A stretch of DNA of 64,000 nt, taken from assembly GCA_963970005.1 (NCBI GenBank), contig CAXAMN010023328.1:39056-103055 (forward strand), read 5' to 3'. The position numbers and the translations under genes were made by a program. A model generated the notes under the pieces. The model was not told the origin of the DNA and made no database searches. It saw only the letters and a program-made list of their open reading frames with translations. This document shows positions 34,199-48,800 of the stretch, in pieces. The first letter of the stretch is position 1, and the number at the start of each line of letters is the position of its first letter. The DNA is from Durusdinium trenchii (Eukaryota > Sar > Dinophyceae > Suessiales > Symbiodiniaceae).

Positions 34199-34814
34199 GA
34201 TCCACCGTGCTTGGTGGAGCCGCTGTTTGTCCAGAAGAGAGTTCCATAGATTTCAATGTAGGGATGGGGGAGGGTGTGCTGGCCAAAAACTACAGATATG
34301 CATGATTATGCATGCATCCGGTTCGGAACTTGTTCAAAGTGTCCCAAGACGGTCATGTTCACTTGTTGATACTTTCAGAGGCCGGTGTGAGACCTCAGGA
34401 AGCGTTGGAATGACCGGTGGGGTGGCCAAAAACCCGCCCAATTAGAATGGACTGCCTTTTACATCGATCAAAGATAGAGAGTCGGCATGGAATCAGGGAT
34501 GTGAGCTTCAAAGCGTTTAGATGTTGGTCAAAGTCAAAGTGATTGGTCAAGGACTCAAGGACCATAGTGAGGTCACGAACCAAGTGGTCTCTAACCAACA
34601 GCTCCGTGGAAATCCCGAAGAACAAGCTGGTGATTTTCAGGGTCGACAGTTGCTGGGTACCTTTGACCCCAAAGAATCCCAAACGCAGAGCGTAAGTTTC
34701 AATGAACCCAACTCTTCAGCTAGGGTTTCGCTATGTTTCTTCCAGCACAGAACAAGCTTGTCTAGACTGGTTCTTCTCACCTGAGATGGATCCATGGTGT
34801 TTTGGCTCCGAGAG

Positions 34815-34933
34815 GCCGCAGCTCCTCAAGCAGCCGGACCCATGCGCAGCGCTACCAAAGCCGCAGCTGTAGCCGAAGCAGAAGTCACCGGAGCAGCCGC
34901 TCTCGGAGCCGGCGGAAGAAAAAGATCCTGTGA
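34815..34933 (+). CDS. Terminal exon encoding an arginine/serine-rich (RS) tail
   Basis: The frame entered after GAGAG|GC reads RSSSSSRTHAQRYQSRSCSR, then SRSHRSSRSRSRRRKKKIL and stops at TGA 34931-34933. Dense RS/SR dipeptides ending in a lysine run are typical of SR splicing factors and other RS-domain nuclear proteins, where serine phosphorylation controls localisation and spliceosome contacts. No RNA-recognition-motif exon was found upstream, so the exact family is open. The competing frames in this stretch are Ala/Gly-rich and look like shadows of the RS codons. Confidence 0.55.
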
Positions 34934-36854
34934 AGCAGCAGGGTGGCTTGGGGGCTCGGGCCGCCACAAAGATGCTCGAGGAAACGAAATCAAGGAATTA
35001 TGTACTGTAGTTCATTGAAAAGACTTTATCAAGTCAAGATTGCTAGGTATCAACAAGGTATCCTACAGTGATCTACAGTGTACAGTGTACAGGACTTAGG
35101 TCAAGGTTCCTGGCACCCCTCCATACGAAAACAAAACAGAAACAACAAAACACCGAATATCCAGGGCTGAACACGGCGATGAAAGCACAGAACATCACAG
35201 ATTCTCAGAGATTTTGGACTGGCAAGGGATTGCCAAATATTCAAAAAACATATAAACTACAAGGGATGTGTTTTTCAATCCGGGTCCTTTCTCTTTTGGA
35301 TCAATTTCCTAACAATATCCGGATCCTTGACTGAACCTTCCCCCAGTGAGGGGGATAGACTTCTGAAAACATGTGTGTGATTCCGGGTTTTCCACACAGT
35401 GCCCTCCAAGGAATGCCTGGAAGTGTGTTTCTTTCTTTCTCAAATACATCCGGATGTCAGTTCAGAACCACAAGTTGAAGAGAAAACTGCACTGCTAGGA
35501 GATGCCAGGAGTGCCCGGATGCCACGATGTTCGCACGGTTTGGAGTCTAAGACCTGCGGGGTTGTAGATGATTTTGAAGCCACAGGCATGCTGTGGGACT
35601 CTTTTTGACCTGGAAACACGCAGGGAACCCGACGCGGACCGAACAAAAGCCTTTTTGGAGAAGCGTTCGGGTGAAAAAAAACAAAGCTTTGGGACCCATA
35701 AGTATCCTAAGCTGTAAGAAATAGATAGAAATAGCATACACATATATTACTAAGACCAGGTCCTGTTCACTGGGGACAAGTGCGTGAAAGGGCAACATGG
35801 TTCACACGATACGCCCTGAGGCACGTTGTTGCGTAGTTTTCTCGCGAAGTTGCACATAATCATTATATATTATTTATATATTATATATATCATTTTTGTT
35901 GGTTCAATGGTTGTTGTCAAAGTTCTTGGCGCAACTTAAAGCCCAGAACCCAAACCGTCAACCAGCCCTTCATGGACGGTTTTGATTTAGAGTTATAATG
36001 AGAAAAGCCACCCAGACATGCCAAGAGTGCAGAGGGAGCGTGACACAAGCGTAGAGACTTGTTGGGAAGATTTTTGCCAACAGCAAGCAGTTCTGTCACG
36101 ACCATTCCTCAGCAGCGCTACCCTGTTTTTGCCAATTCAAATAATCTAGTTTTTGAATACTACATGGGTTGGGTTTTACCAATACATACTATAGAGTTAT
36201 GTAATAGACCCTTTTAAATGACTGTTACGGTTTAAATTGGTAAGACACAATAATACATGGCGACAGAATTCACAAACCCTTTCCTCTTTGTACAACGGAG
36301 TGGAACTCACTGCCGCCTCCAGCTTGCTCGAGTCGGAGCCACAGAATCACTGCGCTTCCAACCGGAGATGTCCAGTGGTAGATGAGAACCTGTGAGGATC
36401 GTATACTTCTTGATACGTCTTGAGGATTCTCTTATTGGTTAACAACATGAACATATGTGATATGTTTGTTTCATGTTGTTTCTAGTTCATCCAATCTACG
36501 CGACCCGGGTCGCCACACTAGGCTTTGCGACCCTCTGGCCGACCGCTCCGTCCACCGAATCCTTACGACCGAGGCCCTCGATCGACCGATCTGTCGTGGT
36601 TCATGGTTCGGGTCCCCACGACCAGACGAACAGTTGAGGTCCCACAGGATTGAGTTGGAACATCCCAATTACGTAAACTGGGAATGGTCCAACACAAAGT
36701 ATTTCCGTACCGGATTTCAGGACCATCGTGGGGGATTCGTGGGGGATTCCCAGCTGCGGACCCAAGTCCCAAGTCCCAGCTCTCCCAGCTCCTTCAGATC
36801 GCAGTCACGTCGTTCCAAGCAGATCCACTCGCCCCCCAGTAACCGTCTGCTGCC
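34934..36854. other. Stretch between the RS exon and ASPA
   Basis: AT-rich with TA-rich runs near 35860-35890. A 146-codon plus-strand frame at 36457-36897 overlaps the ASPA first exon in another frame and is not supported. Confidence 0.35.
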
Positions 36855-39800
36855 ATGGATTGGAAGCGGCGGCGTACCTTACCTTCCTCGAGTGTGAAGA
36901 CGGTGGCGATCGTGGGAGGCGCGAGTTGTTTCGCTCTTCGGTGAAGTCCCGCTCCAATCATGTAACCCAGACACGACCCGTCTGGAACTGCCATAGGACT
37001 GCCGCCCCATTGACCCCCTGAAACAACCACCCCAACTGATTGGCGTATATGGCACACATGGAGTGTCTGGGTCATGTAACCCATAGAACCCAGTTCCACG
37101 ATCCGAAAGTGGATAGGGTCCGGCGATGTACCAATTCAAAGGGAGTACCTTAGTTGGGGGGGTGGAGATGTTCCTCTATATTTTTAGACCGACCAGTGAA
37201 GGGTCAGTGTAAGTCAACCTGGAGATCAGTGATGTTAGTTGATGTCCTCTGTAATTACCACCAGAATTTCAGAACCCCAACATGCAGAGTTTCGTATACC
37301 ACACATGATGCGGCACACCATGGTTTCGGGATGTTTGTGGGGCATCAGTTTTAACACACCAGACTTGGATTGCCGGACAAGTCATTATAGCACTTGGGGC
37401 TCAGTAGGGGCTGATGCTTTCCCTGGTGCAAGAAGGATTCTATCATCGACAGATCGTTGATGTTTGCAATATCTTTTCAAGGGAGTCTTTGGATGTCTTT
37501 GGTGGATTGTCTTTGGAGCCCTGAACCAGCATCAACGAGCACCCGCCCTTGAAGAGAGGTCTCTTGTGTATTCAGAGCGCACCGCCCGAGCGGTGTGCTG
37601 GATTTGATTCGCAGGACGATCAGCGGTCCAAGACGCCGCCCGTTTCGTTTTCCTCTACTCGGCGTATACCTCCACAGCCTTGAACCATCAGTTGAACATT
37701 GGACATGCTTGTACTGGCCTCCCCTTTTTGATGTGCGAAACTGCACCACACTGAATCCTGGAAGCATCTGGAAGAATGCTGCATTTCTCACCGAGGGAGG
37801 GCATCGAGATCGACGCCCAACTTCGTTGGGGGCGCGCCTGCAAGGCACTCATGGCAATGAAACCAACGGAGTGCACCTGGCGAAGCACTTCATGAGGCGC
37901 GCGACTGGGCGGAATCCGCGTTCGTTCGCGCCGCCGCAGGAGAACGAACGAGGCGGGCTGGGTCTCAACGGCGGGCTGGGGTGTTTGGCGATCCTCAAAA
38001 GCCCATGGCTCCTGTTATTTTAGGGCCTTTGATGGCCTTTGTACCCTAAATTAAGTATACTCCTACATAGTGATGTACTAATACTGATTTGGGTCATGGT
38101 TTCAGATATGTCATTAATGTTCAACTTTGACTTGGGATGATTGAAACCACTGACTGACTGACTGACTAACTGACTGATACGTATATGTTTTGAACCCGGT
38201 GATCCTTTTAAACGACCTGGAAGCCCTCGAAGATGGTCATTTGTGTGGGTGCCTATTTTTATAGGTGCTGGCAGGAGGTCGCTGCTCGTGGGAGTTTTGC
38301 TCGCGGCTTGTCAAAGCCTTGTTCACGCCTGAAAGGGGATTGGACACTCAGCCGAACCCCTACTTGTAGGATGGAACTCAGAACACCCTGATTGTGAGTG
38401 CAAAAAAAGGAATGTCGAATCTAGTACAGAACTCATACTCACTGTTGATGGCTGCCTAGGAGGTGAACATTCGTGAGGATGCTTGCCACAGAAGTGCCAA
38501 CTATCGATACTTTGCGCCTAACCTGAATGTTCCGCCCTCCAATCCCATGGAACAAAAGGCCACGAAAACGGATGAAGAACCACCGGTGTCGTTCCGGTGT
38601 CGGCAGGAACCCTGCGCTGGTGAAGCGTCCGTCCTTCGAGACCGAGGCCGTTCGTTCCCAACGACTCGTCGTGGAGAGATAAAGAGATGAAGAGCGAACG
38701 ACTCGTCGATGGTCAGGAAGTGTGTGTGTGTGTCACACTCCGTCTCTAGGAGTTTCTTTTGCACCTTTCCGTTCCCAAAAAATCATTTCCGCGTGGATTA
38801 TGGAATTGGATGAACCTTTGTCTAAGTGTGTGTTCATGTCTTTGCATGTCACGAACATCATGTGAATATATTTTTAGAGATATGAACATGAAGGGACAGA
38901 TAGGGACAGTGAATGCTTATATATGTTTTTTTGTTTTGCGACAGTGTATGTGAAGAGATGAATATATGACATGAAGATGAATGATTTGGAACCAACACGG
39001 AAGAGATGACAGCAATCGGGCCCAAAAACATCAAAAAGCTCCCATGACGATGCCTTCACTGGAGAGACGACTCCCACGACGCAGGTCCTCCTGTCCAACG
39101 TGGCAGCGATTCAGCAAAACACCCGCTACGTGGAGGAGGACTTGAACAGGCGACCGGTGACCGTCACGACCCCGTGCCAATGAACCTCAGGAGTCGATAG
39201 ACCATGGAAATCCAGAAGTGAGATGTTCCCCCCCGCTTGGATCATTTGTTCAGGGAGTACTGTAGGGTTCCCACCTTGAAGGCGAGACCAAGTTGCAGAA
39301 CAGCTAGCAATGTTTGGGGTGTGTTTGTTGACAATGTTGTTGTTGTTGTTGTTTTTCTCAAGGCGTGGGTCCTGCCAGAACCCTGAGCTGCTCAGATGCT
39401 ACTTGCTGGAAGACCTACAGAACGATGCAAAGTCCACGTCGACTCTGGAGCGCAAGCGCGCTCGGGAGGCGATTGGAGCGTGCGTGGTGGGTGTGGTGTG
39501 GGGTTTGGGGCAGGCTCTGGAGGCGGCTAGGAAATTGGCACTTGGATGGATCACCTGGTTTTGCTTCGGGTGATGTTTACTTTTCCTATGCATGAATCCC
39601 CTTCTTGTTGTACTTGTTTGTGTGTCCTTTTTTTCCCGGTTTCCTGGACAGCACATTTAAGACCAACTTGGGATGTTGATTTGACTATCAGATTCGAGGC
39701 AATCAGAGTCTACCAATTCGGGCGAGTCAGTTGCTTCGCAGTGCCGGCGATGTTGAAGCATCAACTGTTCCAAAGCCAGCAGACTCAAGCAGGCTTGGCT

Positions 39801-42800
39801 CCACCCGCTGCTCCCAGCTGCAGACATGTTGGACAGAGTGAACACATATAACACTATCGAGTTTGGACATGTTGGACATGTTCAACAAGAAGCTTCAAGT
39901 ACAGTGGACAGAGTGAACACGATCGCCAAGGAAGCATCTCATCCTTCCCCGACTTTAGCAACCATGCATGGTCCGGCAGAGTTTTGGAGTCCGAATTCAT
40001 CCGAATTCACACCGTCTCAGCCCAATTCAGAGTTCACCAAGAATCACTTAGAGTCAGAGCATCGTAGAGTCTAGAGCAATCAAGAATGATCAAACCCACC
40101 TCCAAAAACGTCTCGCTTTCGCGCTTCGCTCGCCACGGCAGTGCTCCTCGCAGTGCTCCTCCTCACGTCGCACCTTCACTTCGGCGCGCCGTCGCACGGA
40201 GTCAGCGTTTTCTGCCATGACGTCGAGTGCAAGTCCTGATGGCACAGACTACAAATGGTGGACTCATAGCGTGCAGAGCGGCACCTTGGAACCTCGGAGG
40301 CGAAGCGTGAAGCCGCCAGTGCTGTGTCGACGGCGGGCAAGGCTTCCATTCGGCCGTCGGTGAAATCCGCCAGGATTTGGAGAATTTGGGACTGGAAGAA
40401 CCTGATGGGCTGGTATGTAGGCGGATTGTTGATGTGCCATTTACAGTACTTACTGTATTGTTGTTTTTCAATTCAGTTAAAATACATGTTTATACCAGAG
40501 ACTATATGGAATCCATGGGACAACTACAGTAAGTTGATTGGTCGGCAAATATGCCTGTTGCATCCGAGTCTTTGACGTATCTATACTATGTTGCTGTTCT
40601 CGCAAAGTCGCTTTGGGATCCCAAGGATGGTTTCTCCAGATCATTCCATTGCTGGTGCAAGGCTTTGCATGAAGGATTGTCCAGATCTGGACACGAACAT
40701 CCACAGATCTGGACACGAAGATTTAGACCGGACTTTGGACTCCTTACATGGGATATGTGTGTGGCCGTGTAGCCCATTACCAGTAATCTCAGCAACAGTC
40801 GGTAAAGAATTATCACTATTTTTGAGAAAGGCCTGCAACTTACTGTAACCATAATCATCGACTGTTACTGGTATACTACCTTTGAATGACATGGGATGTT
40901 GAAAACATACTATATTCCTTATGTCACTTGACACCTTAACATACTAGTATTCCAGGATTACACCAGCCCCCCCAGCCTAAGGCACATCTCTAATCCTATA
41001 TATATAGATTATCCTGAAGGATCCTTCCTTGACCTATGTGATTTGTACCCAGGTATAATGGGATATACCCTAATCTCCTAGATATGTCGGTATGTCTTCT
41101 CGTTGGACGATCCCAGGAGCACAGTGGGCACCTTATAGCTGTGGAGAAGCTGCAGAAGGACCCCCCCCACACCGCGCAAACGCGAGGATCACGCGTATTT
41201 GTTGCATCGTTTGGTGATGTTTGGGCCACGAGATGCCAGACGAGTCATTGTTTGAAAAAGAAACGCCGTGTTCTTGCTTCATGTTTTGCGCGGCGGAACA
41301 AACTTGTGGGGGAAACATTTCGCAAGAGCACCTGTCCTGTTTCAATTCTGTACAAAGCGCAACAAACATGCACATATATGATGATATATGCACGAGTCAA
41401 CTGTGTTTCAGCAGCACAACAGCATGTGTAGTTCTGTCTCCCATTCCAGTCCCTATTCTTATGTTTCACTTTTGCTCAGGGCCCAGAGGTGGAGGAGAGG
41501 CGCCACTTCCTGCGGCTCATCAGCAACCTGGGGAAGCGCGGAAAACTGGCGCAGGCTTTCAAGGCGGCGGAGGAGACACCGGAGACTCCGTGTGCAGTAG
41601 ACTCCATTGAGAAGCGGTCCAAACTTTCCAAGTGTTGCGAAAGGGACTTGCAAAAGAAGAGTGGGACCAATTAGAACCACCTTAAGAATCAAGGACCCTC
41701 AAAGGTGAAGGTTTGGTTCGGGTCCAACCCCCTGCTATGCAGGGTCAAAATCCTCCAGAAGTGGTCGGGTCCAATGATTCTTAGGGCAATTTTGCCTGTG
41801 GAGGTCGTCCCGGTACCATGTGATTCCAACGGGGTCAAGTGAGGAACTGGAGTTGGTTGCTGGAACTGGAGGGGTGTCCGGATTGCCCCTGTCACATCCA
41901 CCCACTGGAGAAAAACGAATCAAAGCAACCCCAACATGGGAACTGATAGACATCTGCCGCCAATGGGGGATGAAGCCCGCAGACAATTACAGAAGGATCT
42001 TTTTTGGGGATAATCAACATCACCCGATGAGTCTTCGGAGGACCGACCGGAGGACCGACCTTTTCAAAACAACCACCTGTCACTATAGGTGACAGCCGTC
42101 TTTTTAGTCTTGTTGGCCAACTCTGAGAGGCTTCACCGGGCCACTCTGTGAGGCTTCACCGGGGTGTTCCAGTCCCTTGAGATGGTGTCACTCCGAACAC
42201 CAGACAGAAGTGATGAAAGGGAACAGAAGGAGGTGTGAATATGTGTGAATTCCAGGTGTGAAGCGATCCAATGGTTTGCCTTCCGAGACCGGGGACAAAG
42301 GGATGAAGAAGGTTGATTTGACGTTGATTTGGTAGACGTAGAGTGGTGCTGCGCGGGACAAACACGCAACAAAAAAGAACACAAGGCCAAAAGCGATCCA
42401 GCGGTCAGCCGGCCAACCGTTTTCTTTTTCAGCTGGCCAGGGTCGGCGCGTAATGGCTGGATCCTGATCGACAGAAATACCGAGTTGTTTGCCCCCCCGA
42501 GTCACTGGGGCCGCCCGCATCCCGCGTTTTTTGGGCGGAACAACGGGTGATTTTGGAGGTTCCCTCAAGGGGCTCGGAAGACCTGCGCCCCTCCTGGTGG
42601 ACGATTCTTGATTCTTTCCGCTTCCTTTCAGCAAATGCAAGCAAATGAATCGCAATTCTCTCTTTGTGAAAACTGTTGGTCGCTTTTCCATCGGAGGTCA
42701 CCGACCGAAGGCAAATGACAACAGTAGATGACCAGGGTAGTTCCAAACTCCAAATGGTGTGTGTGTCTGTGTGTGCCAACACCGGCTGTATAAGTGTCCA

Positions 42801-45800
42801 AATGTATTTAATACGATCGTATTATAAATTAGTCAAATAGTGTTCTATAAGATAGTGCTTTGTGTCAAGCCCTGTCATATAGGAACATGCATGGAATATA
42901 ATATAGCAATCAGGAATACAATGATTTACAAAACCATTCGTCCAAAAAGCGCGAGTTTGACCAGCTTTTCGCGATAGTCCTTTCCGGCCTCTTTCTGTTC
43001 AATCTCGACGGCAGGAGATGAAACAACACGGCCTTAGCCTGGACTTGAGTTGCTACACCGCCCTGGTGGAGGTCCCTGGGTGCGATTTCGCGGAATGCGA
43101 TTCGGGCCACCGAAGCGAGTCGGGGGGTTCTGGGATGCCAGAGTTAATGGTGCATAATCTTCTAAACATCATAATACAGCCTGGCCTAGCATAGTCTAGT
43201 GTTGACCATTTTGCTGATATTGTTGCTGGATAATTGTGTTTGTTCTTGTGCCGTCACGGTTTGCCAAGATTTGCCAAGAGCCCCAGGGTCGCACATGTAG
43301 AAACAACATGAAACAAAACGCCGCTGTTACTGAAACTTGGCAGGGTTCGCTGGCCGCTATTGGCCGCTTGTAGCCAGCGGAACGACGGAAACCAAAAGCT
43401 ACTGTAAGAGCAGCCCATGATACATCTGCACATATTGGTACCATTTGTACATCATTGTACATCTACAATAAATACACTAGACCGATCCGGACTCGCCCCA
43501 GGCCCCGGATCGGTCAGCCAACGCTAAGTAAGCCACGCCGGTACGCCGGGTACGGAGCGGTTCGGATGAGCGGCAGCAGGCCTCGATCCGCTCCCATGAC
43601 CTGGATTTGGCTCTGGAGACGCTGAACGCCATGCGCGCCGAGCTGGGTCCGCGGGCGCGCTTGCCCAAGGAGCAGTCCGTTCCCGCCGGAGGCGAGAGGT
43701 AGACTGCGCGGAAAAAAGCCGTTCCGCGGGTTGTAGACTGGTTCATAAAGTGACCCCATATGAAGGTGTGGTTTCAATCAACATGTGGGGGGTTATTCAT
43801 CAAGAGTCGACATTAGTTTGGATGACTCGTTTGAGGTCCCCAAATGGTGCGAGGGACTGGAGGTCCCCTGTTCACAAAAGAGGGGACTTGCAAGGCAATG
43901 GTGTTGGTTCGGTTGGGTACGCTGCTCTAGACTTGGGAATCTTTCTTGACAACTTTGGTCATGCATCCCAACAGGTGCAATCCAAGTGGCCACATTATGG
44001 TGAGTTACTGGATGCAGTGATCAAACACGTGTTTTGGTGTCTTTCGGGATGATGTGTTCCAAATCCGTTCAGGGGTGAAACTTTGCTCAAAGATGATAGG
44101 ACATGCTGATAGGGTTTGAGGGACCAGTCAAGATATGTCATATGTCAAGATGGCAAAGCACAAAGTCGAAGGGACCAGTGTCAAGTCGAAGGTCGAAGGA
44201 TGAAGGCATCGCCACGATTCGCAGCATACAGTCAGTAGTGGACTTGGGGTGGTGGTTTCAAATATTTTCTTGTTCAACCTTTTCTTGAGATGACTGACCC
44301 ATCTGGTCCAACTGACTAATGACTCCCTAGAGGTGCGAGGTGTTGAATTGCTCGTTCCTCCTTTTAAACTTTTGTGTGAAGCTTGCCCTGAGGAGGTGGA
44401 TGTTCTTTGTTTTTAAATATATTCAGGTCTTGTTGTAGACATTCAATCCTTGGTTTGCCTTCTGTCAAGGGACTCCACAATGAACAACGGGCACGTCGGA
44501 TGACTGCTGATCGAACTGTGATAAACCACCTGCCACTTGATATAAACTCCGAACTACAGTGCAAGGAATCTCCTTTCTTAAGTCGTGTTGTAGCTTGGAA
44601 CGATGGACTCTTCAGCTGGCTGAAGGACGGATGATCCAAGTTGCAGACGGATGTTCTGCAATCGACAGGAGACTCACAATGACCTCATCAGCGCCTGTGG
44701 CTTCGCAGATCAGTGGGAACGATGTGTAGCGCCTGGGCTTTTTCTGTTCGAATATGGGCCAATGGGCGTTTGGAACAGAGACGCCTTTTTGCTGGGCACG
44801 ACCTTACTTACACAAGGTTGTGGGAATTCGAATGATTCGCGAGCGGTGCCCAGTAGATGGAGCGGTGAAACGGAAGGATCCAGCTTGTTTGAGTGGGAAC
44901 AGAGTGACCACTCGTTCTTCAACGTGTGGTCCCGTGTCCCGTGTCCGTCTTCGAACGACGGACTGATGCCTTGGAACAGGACGGCCGCCCTCAGACGGCA
45001 TCCCCAACGAGATAGATCGAATCCGAACTGAAGTAAGTCCCGTTTTGGGGACGAAGCCATTTCGATGTGGACGAGTTGTTCTTTGACATAGATTCGACAC
45101 CTCAAAAAAGAGTTGAGTTGGTTGTAGGCCATGGTAAAGTGCCACTGGCAGGGTGTTATCCAATATATTTGTCCCCCAGATCTATGTATATACATTGCGT
45201 ACCTTGCATGTCGAGAGCATTCACAACATGTCATGTCGAGTTCCAACAAAGAACTTCTTTCGACCCAGCTATACCTTTGCTATCCTTCCTTGAGGGGTTT
45301 GAATGGCCAACGACATCCAACGACCATTTCCTTCCAGATGCGAAGCTGGTGACATGGGTTTACGCCCCCGGAAATAAAGGAGAAGTCCATGACATGTCCA
45401 CCCCCGTTAGCTCCGGCTCAAAGGGTGTTGGTTGATGTGGGGGCACTCGCCCGCGTGCCGGTGTGGCGTCTGCCTGACGCTTCATCGGCTGTGCGCCCAC
45501 ATCGCGGACTTCACTCGTGAGCCTGGGTATATCGCATTCGCGTCCGACCGTTTGAGAGTGGCGGCGGGCGAGTTGTGTGACTTCATCGACTCTCGACGGC
45601 GTGATCAGGGAGCTGGTGCGGCATCACCGGCGACCGGACTCCTCCCAGGGACTGGTGCAAGGGAGTCTCAGGGAGGTCAAGGGCAAGGAGGACCAGGAAC
45701 TGAACAAGCCAAGGAGGAGCACGCCCGAGAGCCCGAAAGAGAAAGGTCATCGAAGAGGAGCACTGTAGAGGTCAAGAACGAAGAAGAGGAAGAAGATCTG

Positions 45801-48800
45801 CCCGATAAGAGAGAGGAGAGCTTAGACCAGTCGGAAAAGGACAGTCATCCCAGTACAGCCCCGAAGAGCTTGCCTGGTCGAAGAAAGACGGAGAGATCGC
45901 CTTTGCCCCGCAGAGAAGCCAAGAAGGAATCAGAGGAGGAGCTGGAGGAGAGTGAACGGGAGTTTGAGGCAGAGCTCACTCCTCACGAGGAGAAGAAGTC
46001 AGGGAGAAGACCATCAGGCGAGCATAAGAAGAGTGAAAGGGAGAGGGAAGGAGAGACCACTCCTCACTCAGAGAAAAAACCAAAAGAGGAGGCGGAGAAC
46101 CAGGAGCCGATCGAGAAGGAGGAGACGCCGAAGCCCTAGCAGAGAGGGAGTTGAGAGAGAGGTTCATCACAGAAATCCGGGAGGAGCTTCATCAGCATCA
46201 AAGCGTGAGCCAAAGCCCTCACAGCGTCCCACCAACAACCCACCTGCCAGGTTGAGACCGAGGTCACCGTCTCATCCCCCACCGTCCGGGCGAGGAGGTG
46301 GAGGTTATTGGTCAGGGCAAAACTACGGTCGAGGACGAGGTTATTACGGGGGCTCAGATTGGAAGAACAAAGGGGTGAAGAAGGTGGAGACACAGAGGAG
46401 TTTCAAGGCCTTCCTCGCCCACCGAAAGGAGCACCTGGGGTAGGTGAATGGCACCCAAGAGAAGACCAGCCGCAGACGTGAGAGTTCGTGGAGATCGTCG
46501 TGTTCGAGTTCGGCCAGCCGCAGCGGAACCTCCTGAGGAGCCCGACTTCTCAAGGGGAGGACTGGTGGAGGGGCATCGGGTGACAGTGGGAGAGCTGACA
46601 CCTGGCACCAAGATCTTTGCGGAGGCCACGTATTGGGACAGGCCAGTGGAGGTTGCAGGTGAAGTCATTGGAGTCTCCTTGGTGGGAGGCCAGTTGGAGC
46701 TGAAACTGCAAGCTGGGGGGACGCCCGACGAGGGCCTCCTCAAGTGGCTATCAGGGCAGGAGGACAGATGTCTTCGGGCCCATCTATGCACATCGCTTTG
46801 CACGAACAGCCCGGTGGCCGACGACTACATACACTTGAAGAAGTTGAGGAAGTTGGAGGTGGCCCCACCCGCATGGGGCGAGAACCTGAAGGAGGCGGCA
46901 GAGAGCGAGACGCTCAGAAGGATGGCGGAAGAGTCCAGCAGGAGAGACAGAGAAGCACGAGGGAAAGGAGTAGGCGGGGGTCGAGAGCCTGCAGCCGGAG
47001 GAGAAGCCGCCCCCGAAGAGTTGAGCAGTTCGAGCACGAGTTCATCAAAGAAAAAGAAAAAAGGAAAAAAGAAGAAGAAAAAGAAGAAGGGCAAGGCATT
47101 CAAGGTGCAGGGAAAGAAGGATTTGGCAAAGGTCTTCGAGTTTACAGGACTCGACCCCAAGCTCAAGAACCGCAAGAAGGTGTTGAAGCGTGCACGAAGA
47201 GCCATGAAGCATCGCTCGAAGGAAGACAGCGGGGACTCCTCGTGCACCAGCACGGAAGGGAGTTCCAGCAGCGGAGACGAGGCCCACCTGTTCGAGGAGA
47301 CGCACAAGATCAGGAAGGCTGCAATGAAGGGGCCTGGCGCCCTTTCGGCTCACACCATAGCGAGCATGTCCCGGTCCCTGCTCACGCACCAAGGCTTGCC
47401 GATCGAGATTCAAGATGGTCCGGTACCGTGCATTGCCCTCCAGTATCACAAGCAAGTTCTGTCGCAGAGGTTATCCCCGCCGTTGTGCAGAGAGAGCTTG
47501 AATCTATGTGCAGCCACGGACGCCATTTTGAGTGGGCAGGTGGCGCTGGGGGTAGACATACTCCTTCAGAGGTTGAAGTCGGTCGAGAGCTTGGGAGGAG
47601 GTCAGTCATGGGCAGCGTCACAGAAGTTGGAGTTGGCACCCCAAGAGGGGGTACAACTTGCAGGCGTCGAGGAGAGCAAGACGGCCAACAAAGAGCTGCG
47701 AGAGGAGTTGAAGAATCGACAGGCCACGCAAAGAACATGGGGGAAGAGCGACAAGGGCAGTTCAAAGAGCAAACAAGAGGAGGCAAAGGGGAAGACCAAG
47801 AAGGACAAAGGAGGAGGCAAGGACAAACACAAGGGGGAACGGGAGAAGGAGAAGTAGATTCTCCTCCCCCATACATGACAGAGGCTGAGGTTGAGGCAGA
47901 GCTCGAGGAGATGGCAAGACTGGCTTCGCATGGGGCAGAACAGACCTCAAGAGTGCAGACAGATGACCTACTACAGTTGCAGATGCCGGATGGGAGTGGG
48001 AGACCCTATAACCACTCCTCGGAGGCCATTTTGGCCAGTACAGTGCCGGATGAGGATGCCGCCTCTGAAGGCAAACCTACAACCAGTCCGCTTGAAGAGC
48101 GAAAAAAGGAGTTGGGAGCGGGCGGTTTTCGTTTCGTCGACGTCGTGGGGGACTTGACCAGGGACCTGTCACCTTTTCTTCGCAAGACCTTGACCAAGGG
48201 GGAGGTGTTTCCACTTCCCTGCGGCAGCTCCCTAGCTGGGCCCCCGTTTGACGTGTTGGAGACCGAGGTGAGAGAGGTTTTGAGAGGCATGGTGAAGGCT
48301 CTCAACAGTGTGTATGATTGTGGTCCGCCCTTAAACCAACGTGTTTCACCATTGCATGAACGTATTCTTTTTCAGTTGAGTGAAGAGGCCCAGAGGTTCG
48401 TGAGCAAGACGGGAAATTTTGAGAAACTGTCGTGGCAAGATTTCCTTCGAGTGAGAAGCGTGGACTACAAGGGAGACGAGGTCAAAACCGCCCAGAGGAC
48501 CTCGTGGGCGCATGTGGCACCTGCGTTGCCAGAAGAAGTAGGCACAGTGGACTTGGAGCAAGTTGTAAGTGGAGGATGTTTGCACTATGTTCAGAACTTC
48601 ACTCAATACTTGGTCCCCGAAGAGTCCCAGGTTTTCACAAAGGCCCCGAAGGTGATGATAGCGGACGAGGAGTGGGATTGCATGTGTGAGGGTCTGATGC
48701 AGCGAGGTATTTGTGGAGCCATTGCGGAGAGCCAGATCCATCATGTGCAAGGCCGCCCGCTTTTAAACGGGATGTTTGGCGTTTTGAAGGAGGAAACGGC

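Noticed and set aside
46744-47874. First 377 codons of the long pol frame as real protein
   Set aside because: The sequence is Arg/Glu/Gly-rich overprint of the gag core; the gag frame is the better protein over the same bases.
46354-47931. Several minus-strand frames of 100-164 codons opposite gag
   Set aside because: They are antisense shadows of Lys/Arg/Glu-rich codons (Leu/Phe/Ser runs) with no independent evidence.
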